Positions 58,906-64,000 of a DNA stretch of 64,000 bases are shown piece after piece. The notes beneath the pieces were generated by a model. It did not search any database. It was not told the origin of the DNA and saw nothing but the letters and a program-made list of their open reading frames with translations. Source of the stretch: ZC4RG20 sp036381515 (GTDB taxonomy: Bacteria; Pseudomonadota; Gammaproteobacteria; Steroidobacterales; Rariloculaceae). The translations under genes and the position numbers were made by a program. Position 1 is the first letter of the stretch. The number at the start of each line of letters is the position of its first letter. The stretch covers positions 1-64,000 of the forward strand of contig DASVCR010000103.1 in assembly GCA_036381515.1 (NCBI GenBank), written 5' to 3'.

Positions 58906-60963
58906 TCACTCCTCGGCGGCCGGACGGAACTGCGCCTCGAGCTGCTTCTGCACGTTCGGCGGCGCGACCGCGTAATGATCGAACTCCATCGTGAACGAGC
59001 CCTCGCCGCCGGTCAGCGACTTCAGCGTCGTCTGGTACTCGCCGAGCTCGGCGAGCGGCACCTCGGCCTGGATCCGCGTCTGGCCGCGCGGCAGCACGTC
59101 GTTGCCGTTGATCCGGCCGCGGATGCCGGACAAGTGCCCCGTGATCTCGCCGACGCAGTGCGACGGCGCCGTGATCTCGAGCTTCGCGATCGGCTCGAGC
59201 ACGATCGGTCCGGCCTTGTGGATCGCGTCGAGGAACGCGCGCTTGCCGGCCGTGACGAACGCGACCTCCTTTGAGTCGACGGGATGGTGCTTGCCGTCGT
59301 AAACGATCACGCGAATGTCCTGCAGCGGGTAGCCGGCGATCGCGCCGTCGTGGAGCACCTGCCGCACGCCCTTCTCGACGGCCGGGATGAACTGCCCCGG
59401 AATCGCGCCGCCGACGACCTCGTTCACGAACTCGAAGCCCGTGCCGCGCGGCAGCGGCTCGACCCGGAGGAACACCTCGCCGAACTGGCCCGCGCCGCCG
59501 GTCTGCTTCTTGTGGCGATGGTGGCCTTCGGCGTTCCTCGTGATCGTCTCGCGGTACGCGATTTTCGGGGGCCGCGTCCTGAGCTCCAGCCCGAACTCCT
59601 CCTTGATCCGCTCGAGCACGAGCCGCAGGTGCAGCTCGCCCATGCCGCGCAGCACCGTCTCGTTCGCCTGCGCGTCGTGCTCGATCACGAGGCTCGGATC
59701 CTCCGCCGCGAGCTTGTGCAGCGCGTCGGACAGCTTCTTTTCCTGGCCGTGCTGCTCGAGCTCGAGCGCGAGGCCGTACATCGGCGGCGGCAGCTCGATC
59801 GACTTGAGCCGCACCTCGTCCTCGTCGTGGCTCGAATGCAGCACGTCGTCGAACTGGATCTGGTCGATCTTCGCGACCGCGCAGAACTCGCCGGCCGTCG
59901 CGCGCGGGACCTCCTCGAGCTCCTTGCCCTGGATGCGGTAAAGATGCGCGATCTTCACCGCCTTGCGGCGGTCGCCGACGAAGATCTGATCGCCCGTGCG
60001 GATGCGGCCCTGATGCACACGGAAGGCCGCGAGCCGCCCGACGTACGGGTCGACGGTCACCTTGAACACGTGCCCGAGGAAATGCGCGTCGACGTCGGCA
60101 GGATCGATCGGCACGGTCTTGCCGGTCTCCGTCGAGAAGAACTCGGGCGGATTGCCCTCGAGCGGGCTCGGCATCAGCTGCGTGAAGATGCGCAGCAGCT
60201 GGCGGAGCCCCGCGCCGGTCTCGGCCGACACGAAGCAGACCGGGATCAGATGCCCGCGGCGGAGCGCGCGCTCGAACGGATCGTGCAGCTGCTCGAGCGA
60301 GATCTCGGAGCCCTGCTCGAGGTAGAGCTCCATCAGCTCGTCGTCGAGCTCGATGACGCGATCCATGATCTCCGTGTGCGCGGCCTCGACGCTCGAGAAA
60401 TCGGGCGTCTCGTCCGCCGGTTCGAAGAAGCAGTCCGCGACCGCGTGGCCGCCCCGCGCCGGCAGATTGATCGGCAGGCACTGCGCGCCGAACGTCTCGC
60501 GGATCTGCGCGAGCACGCCCTCCAGGTCGGCGCCGTCGACGTCGATCTTGTTCACGATGATGAGCCGGCACAGCCTGTGCGTCGCGGCGTAGCGCAGCAC
60601 GCGCCGCGTGACGAGCTCGACGCCGGTCTGCGCGTTGACGACGGCCGCCGCCGTGTCGACGGCGGGCAGCACGGCGAGCGTCCGGCCGACGAAATCGGGA
60701 TATCCCGGCGTATCGAGCAGGTTGACGAGCACGCTGTCGTGCTCGAGATGGCAGATCGCGACATCGAGCGAGTGCTTGAGCCGCTTTTCCTGGTCGGCAA
60801 AGTCGCAGACGGTCGTGCCCTTTGCGACGCTGCCTGGCTCTCGGATGGCGCCCGCCTTGGCGAGCAGGGCTTCGACGAGCGTCGTCTTGCCCGATCCTGC
60901 GTGCCCAACGATCGCGATGTCGCGAATATCGGCGGGCGCGAAGGCTTTGTGCGTCTGCGCCAT
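58906..60963 (-). CDS. EF-G-like translational GTPase (FusA paralogue)
   Basis: A 685-residue GTPase of the elongation factor G-like group. G1 is VGHAGSGKTTLVEAL near residue 20, G3 is NLLDTPGYPDFVG near residue 80 and G4 is IVNKIDVDGADL near residue 133. Domains II-V follow, including GMGELHLRLVLERIKEEFG and GEITGHLSGIRGRI. Its G1 AGSGKTT and shortened insert are typical of the paralogue group rather than of the str-operon fusA, and no rps12/rps7/tuf genes are near. ATG 60963 has GGGGGT upstream; GTG 60969 is possible. It may act in ribosome recycling or stress translation. Confidence 0.9.
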   Translation of the reverse strand: MAQTHKAFAPADIRDIAIVGHAGSGKTTLVEALLAKAGAIREPGSVAKGTTVCDFADQEKRLKHSLDVAICHLEHDSVLVNLLDTPGYPDFVGRTLAVLPAVDTAAAVVNAQTGVELVTRRVLRYAATHRLCRLIIVNKIDVDGADLEGVLAQIRETFGAQCLPINLPARGGHAVADCFFEPADETPDFSSVEAAHTEIMDRVIELDDELMELYLEQGSEISLEQLHDPFERALRRGHLIPVCFVSAETGAGLRQLLRIFTQLMPSPLEGNPPEFFSTETGKTVPIDPADVDAHFLGHVFKVTVDPYVGRLAAFRVHQGRIRTGDQIFVGDRRKAVKIAHLYRIQGKELEEVPRATAGEFCAVAKIDQIQFDDVLHSSHDEDEVRLKSIELPPPMYGLALELEQHGQEKKLSDALHKLAAEDPSLVIEHDAQANETVLRGMGELHLRLVLERIKEEFGLELRTRPPKIAYRETITRNAEGHHRHKKQTGGAGQFGEVFLRVEPLPRGTGFEFVNEVVGGAIPGQFIPAVEKGVRQVLHDGAIAGYPLQDIRVIVYDGKHHPVDSKEVAFVTAGKRAFLDAIHKAGPIVLEPIAKLEITAPSHCVGEITGHLSGIRGRINGNDVLPRGQTRIQAEVPLAELGEYQTTLKSLTGGEGSFTMEFDHYAVAPPNVQKQLEAQFRPAAEE

Positions 60964-61008
60964 GGTCACCCCCGACTTGGTCTAGTTATGCGGTCGGCGT
61001 CGTCTCGA

Positions 61009-61033
61009 CCCTATCGTACCGACATTGATAGGG
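61009..61033. repeat. Inverted repeat upstream of the EF-G-like gene
   Basis: CCCTATC (61009-61015) and GATAGGG (61027-61033) flank 11 bp, about 46-70 bp upstream of the EF-G-like start. This could be an operator or a short stem. Nothing else is seen in 60970-61239 except a TATACT at 61167 that could be a -10 for the carrier gene. Confidence 0.35.
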
Positions 61034-61239
61034 GAGAGCACGAGCGCCGGCGCCTCGGCGCGGGCGGCGCGCTCGGCCGCGCACGGTGGTCCTACCTACG
61101 TCCCGCGGGAGCCGCTCGGTCCGCGCCGGGCCGCCCGCTGCTGGCGGAACCTCCGGTCTCCATGGCTATACTGGCGGTTCTACGCCGACGGCCGCGGTGG
61201 TCGGCCGGCCGCGGCGGGCCGCTCGACAAGGGGGGACGT

Positions 61240-62658
61240 GTGTCGGACTTGGTCAATCGGTTCCTGAACTTCAGGCGCGGCGAGGTGCCGCTCGCCGTCA
61301 CGGCGGCGTTGTTCTACTTCTTCGTGCTGTGCGGCTACTACTTCCTGCGGCCCGTCCGGGAGGCGATGGGCGTGTCGCGCGGCATGGACGACCTCTACAG
61401 GCTGTGGTTCGGCACGCTGATCGCGTCGTTCGCGATCACGATGCTGTTCGGCGACGTCGTGAGCCGCCTCGACCGGCGCCGGTTCATCCCGGTCGGCTAC
61501 CTGTTTGTGATCGTCTGCCTCGGGGTTTTCTCGGTGCTGCTGATCGCCGATGCCGCCGCCGGCGGCGGGCTGATCGGCACGGACAGCGAGACGGCGGTCG
61601 CGATCGGTGTCGGCTACACGTTCTACATCTGGCTCAGCGTGATCAACTTGTTCGTGAACGCGCTGTTCTGGGCGTTCATGGTCGACGTCTTCGACGTGGA
61701 TCAGGGCAAGCGCATGTTCGCGTTCATCGGCATCGGCGGCACGCTCGGCGCGATCGTCGGCGGCTGGGCGACGAACGTGATCAGCGGCTCGACGGATTCG
61801 GTCTATCTGCCGGCCGGGCTGATGCTGACCGGCGCGGTGCTTTTCGGCGCGGCGATCATGACGATGCTGACGCTCGACCGGATGGCGATCGCGTCCGAGC
61901 ATTCGCGGCTGACCAGCGACCGGCCGACGGCCGAGAAACCGAAGGGCGCGAAGATCGGCGGCAAGTTCTGGGACGGCGCGACGGCGGTCGCGACGTCGCC
62001 GTACCTGCTCGGCATCGGCGGATTCATCATGCTGATGGCCGTCTCGAACACGCTGATCTATTTCACCCAGGCGAACGTGATCCTCGAGAACACCGACACG
62101 TTCAGCCAGCGCGTCGGCAGCTTCGCGGCGTTCGATATGGCTGCGCAGATCGCGACGCTGTTCACGCAGATCTTCATCACGACGCGCCTGATCCGGAAGC
62201 TCGGGGTCGGCTGGACGCTGTCGATCCTGCCGCTCGTCACGCTCGCCGGTTTCGCCGTGCTCGCGATCTGGCCGCTCTATGGCGTGATGATGGTGTTCGC
62301 CGCGCTCCATCGTGCGACGCGCTACGCGGTATCGCGCCCGGCCCGCGAGACGCTGTTCAGCGTCGTCTCGCCTGCGGAGAAGTACAAGGCGAAGCCTCTG
62401 ATCGACGTCTTCGTCTATCGCGTCGGCGACGCGACCGGGCTCGGCCTCGAGTTGTGGCTGAAGGCGATCGGCTTGGCGCTCGCCGGCGTCGCGGCGGCGG
62501 CCGTGCCGCTCGCGGCCGGCTGGACGGCGCTCTGCCTGTGGCTCGGACGCGAGCAGCAGCGGCGAGATCGCGCCGGCGCCGGTGCCGAGGAGGCGGCGCC
62601 GGCCGACAGCCAGGCGCGGTTGCGGGTCGCGCGCGTCGCGCCGGGCGAGCAGGGCTGA
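61240..62658 (+). CDS. NTT-like / MFS-fold membrane carrier
   Basis: A 472-residue inner-membrane protein with about twelve hydrophobic helices. The opening RGEVPLAVTAALFYFFVLCGYYFLRPVREAMG, split by its LRPVRE motif, and FFWAFMVDVFDVDQGKRMFAFIGIGGTLGAIVGGW-type sequence near residue 150 are features of the NTP/NDP (Tlc) exchange-transporter-like group. Free-living bacteria carry these with unknown substrates. The cytosolic C-terminal tail is Ala/Glu/Arg-rich. The start is GTG 61240 with AAGGGGGG six bases upstream. It is convergent with glk. Confidence 0.82.
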   Translation: MSDLVNRFLNFRRGEVPLAVTAALFYFFVLCGYYFLRPVREAMGVSRGMDDLYRLWFGTLIASFAITMLFGDVVSRLDRRRFIPVGYLFVIVCLGVFSVLLIADAAAGGGLIGTDSETAVAIGVGYTFYIWLSVINLFVNALFWAFMVDVFDVDQGKRMFAFIGIGGTLGAIVGGWATNVISGSTDSVYLPAGLMLTGAVLFGAAIMTMLTLDRMAIASEHSRLTSDRPTAEKPKGAKIGGKFWDGATAVATSPYLLGIGGFIMLMAVSNTLIYFTQANVILENTDTFSQRVGSFAAFDMAAQIATLFTQIFITTRLIRKLGVGWTLSILPLVTLAGFAVLAIWPLYGVMMVFAALHRATRYAVSRPARETLFSVVSPAEKYKAKPLIDVFVYRVGDATGLGLELWLKAIGLALAGVAAAAVPLAAGWTALCLWLGREQQRRDRAGAGAEEAAPADSQARLRVARVAPGEQG

Positions 62659-62673
62659 TCGCGGCGTGCGGCC

Positions 62674-63615
62674 TCAGCGGTAGCCGAGCAGCCGCTTGAG
62701 CCCGATGAAGGCCGGCAGCGGGTCCGTGATCACGTAGGTCGGGATCCGCTGCATGTACCAGCGGTAGCGGCCCTTCGCCTCGAACCGCTCCCGGAACGCG
62801 GAGCCCGCGAGCGCGTCGACGAATTTCGGCACGATGCCGCCCGCGACGTATACGCCGCCGAGGGCGCCGAGCGTGAGCGCGAGGTTGCCGGCGGCGGTGC
62901 CGAGCATCGCGAAGAACATCTCTCGCGTCTTGCGCGCGAGCGGCTCGCCGCGCTCCGCGAGCGCGGTCACGTCGTGCGGCGTCGCGGTCGGCGCGCCGCG
63001 CCCGGCGATGCGGCCGAGCGCCTGGTACAGATTCACGAGGCCCGGGCCGGACAACGCGCGCTCGAGCGAGCAGTGGCCGAACTCGTCGCGGATCAGCTCG
63101 ATCACGCGGGATTCGTCCTCGTCCGCGGCGGCGAGGGTCTGGTGACCGCCCTCGCCCTCGACGACGGTCCAGCCGTCGGCCGACGGGACGACGCACGAGA
63201 CGCCGAGCCCGGTGCCCGGTCCGAGCGCGACCATCGGCGCGCGCGGGACCGGCTCGCCGCCGCCGATCTTCCGGACGTGCTCCGGGCCGAGCGACGGCAG
63301 CGCCCATGCGATCGCCGCGAAGTCGTTGATCAGCGTGAGCTGCGTGACGCCGAGCGCGTCGGCGAGGGCCGTGCGGCCGAAGCGCCAGCCGCGGTTCACC
63401 ATGTGCACGTCGTCGCCGACGATCGGCGCGGCGACCGCGACGGCGGCCCGGCGCGGCCGGTCGCTCGAGCGGCGCCGCTCGAGGTAGCTCTGCAGCACGT
63501 GCTCGACGCCGGAGAAGTCGTCGTTCTTGAAGAACTCGGCGGCGAGGATATGGCCCTTGTCGTCGACCAACCCGCAGCGCGTGTTGGTCGCGCCGATGTC
63601 CGCGATCAGGTCCAA
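62674..63615 (-). CDS. glk: Glucokinase
   Basis: A 313-residue bacterial glucokinase phosphorylating glucose with ATP. LIADIGATNTRCGLV is the first phosphate motif. Glucose-binding residues are in LTLINDFAAIAWALPSLG, phosphate 2 is GPGTGLGVSCV near residue 127, and EGEGGHQTLAA carries the Glu/His zinc-independent glucose contacts. YVAGGIVPKF is the adenosine motif. Length matches E. coli Glk. The start must be TTG at 63615 (LDLIADIG). A TATCAT -10-like box lies about 35-40 bp upstream, and a tandem 12-bp repeat lies further up. Confidence 0.93.
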   Translation of the reverse strand: MDLIADIGATNTRCGLVDDKGHILAAEFFKNDDFSGVEHVLQSYLERRRSSDRPRRAAVAVAAPIVGDDVHMVNRGWRFGRTALADALGVTQLTLINDFAAIAWALPSLGPEHVRKIGGGEPVPRAPMVALGPGTGLGVSCVVPSADGWTVVEGEGGHQTLAAADEDESRVIELIRDEFGHCSLERALSGPGLVNLYQALGRIAGRGAPTATPHDVTALAERGEPLARKTREMFFAMLGTAAGNLALTLGALGGVYVAGGIVPKFVDALAGSAFRERFEAKGRYRWYMQRIPTYVITDPLPAFIGLKRLLGYR

Positions 63616-63695
63616 GCCTAAGCCCTAGCGCCCGACGGGGAGACGACCATGATAGCGCGCCCGCACGGCGCGTCGATCGCCATGACTCGGACGGA

Positions 63696-63718
63696 CCTGG
63701 AACGTTCCCTGGAACGTT
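63696..63718. promoter_or_regulatory. Tandem 12-bp repeat upstream of glk, possible operator
   Basis: CCTGGAACGTT occurs twice (63696-63706 and 63708-63718), one base between, about 80-100 bp upstream of glk. Each contains the palindromic half GGAACGTT(CC). Helical phasing of 12 bp fits a regulator binding side by side. Confidence 0.4.
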
Positions 63719-63784
63719 TCACCGGAGTTCACTTCCCCCTCCGGGTGCCGGCCCCGGTGACCTCGGGCGGACGGCAGGCTTCCG

Positions 63785-64000
63785 TTACGCGTTCAGATCC
63801 GGGATCCGGTCGCTCTCGAGCTGCGCGATCATGTCCTTCAGCATCAGCTTCCGCTTCTTCAGACGGCGGAGCATGATCTGATCGACGTAGGGATCGAGCG
63901 AGAGTCGGGAGATGACCTGATCCAGGTCCTGGTGCTCTATGCGCAACTGATGAAGCCGCTCGCTGCTTCGGCGCTTGTCGATGATGACCTTGCTCACCAC
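63785..64000 (-). CDS. DUF465 (YdcH-like) small protein, possibly truncated at the window edge
   Basis: 71 residues visible. The DUF465 core is LHQLRIEHQDLDQVISRL followed by DQIMLRRLKKRKLMLKDMIAQLE, a helical hairpin. The N-terminal start near the edge is uncertain: GTG 64000, GTG 63997 or beyond. YdcH-like proteins are small soluble helical proteins of unknown function. The C-terminus is ESDRIPDLNA. It lies upstream of glk on the same strand, 169 bp away. Confidence 0.82.
   Translation of the reverse strand: MVSKVIIDKRRSSERLHQLRIEHQDLDQVISRLSLDPYVDQIMLRRLKKRKLMLKDMIAQLESDRIPDLNA

Noticed and set aside
1..64000. tRNA, rRNA and insertion-sequence genes
   Set aside because: I looked for CCA-ended cloverleaf-like segments, rRNA motifs and transposase proteins in all intergenic spaces and saw none. 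A covariance-model search would be needed to exclude small RNAs.

Overview
The window is very GC-rich, gene-dense bacterial chromosome. The gene set (rlmJ, slyD, greB, sohB, lipA, a bacterial-type glk, yhhQ, a TorF-type porin, sigma-54 promoter elements) points to a high-GC gammaproteobacterium. A Steroidobacterales- or Xanthomonadales-like lineage is a guess. There is no prophage, insertion sequence, integrase, rRNA, tRNA or CRISPR array, so this is core-like chromosome with several accessory islands.

Layout. 1-6.2 kb: an acyl-CoA/aryl-CoA ligase, a 54-residue membrane peptide, then a NodU-type carbamoyltransferase overlapping a family 2 glycosyltransferase, convergent with a flippase-like membrane protein. 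Both glycan transcription units start at good sigma-54 (-24/-12) elements. 6.3-12.3 kb: a PQQ sugar dehydrogenase, an AlkB-like dioxygenase, three SnoaL-like domains in two genes, and a Tat-exported carotenoid/stilbene-cleaving oxygenase. 12.5-21.6 kb: housekeeping and envelope genes (PBP4, SlyD, YhhQ, RlmJ, a REC-GGDEF cyclase with a sigma-54-like promoter, a phosphate-type porin, an S9 peptidase).

21.9-30.9 kb is the most interesting coding region. It holds a creatininase-family amidohydrolase, a GTP cyclohydrolase II with a decayed N-terminal domain, a RibD-type reductase, a methyltransferase, a GT4 glycosyltransferase, a 6-pyruvoyl-tetrahydropterin-synthase homologue lacking canonical metal and catalytic residues, a zinc-less MDR dehydrogenase, a CDP-alcohol phosphatidyltransferase and a membrane sulfatase/LTA-synthase-like enzyme. 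Together they look like a pathway turning GTP into a modified (glycosylated, methylated, possibly membrane-linked) pyrimidine, pterin or flavin-like product that I cannot name.

30.9-37.4 kb: a TauE/SafE permease, a TorF porin behind a textbook-like NtrC enhancer pair plus sigma-54 promoter, an SMP-30-like lipoprotein, a penicillin acylase and a PDZ protein. 37.5-44.5 kb: a tightly overlapping MoxR/Bat operon. 44.7-45.9 kb: a membrane GGDEF cyclase. 45.9-46.4 kb: a non-coding composite repeat of nested long palindromes. Two stems of unrelated sequence enclose the same 48-bp core in opposite orientations, the whole is flanked by inverted repeats, and a 28-bp tandem array lies between the stems.

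46.4-64 kb: glyoxalase I, a lipase-like hydrolase, an OmpA-type envelope protein, greB, lipA, sohB, an L,D-transpeptidase, a solitary contractile-tail sheath protein with no other phage or injection-system gene, 5-oxoprolinase, an EF-G-like GTPase, an NTT/MFS-type carrier, glucokinase and a DUF465 protein running off the edge. Short GTCAGACAC-type palindromes (REP-like) are scattered between genes in the first 27 kb.
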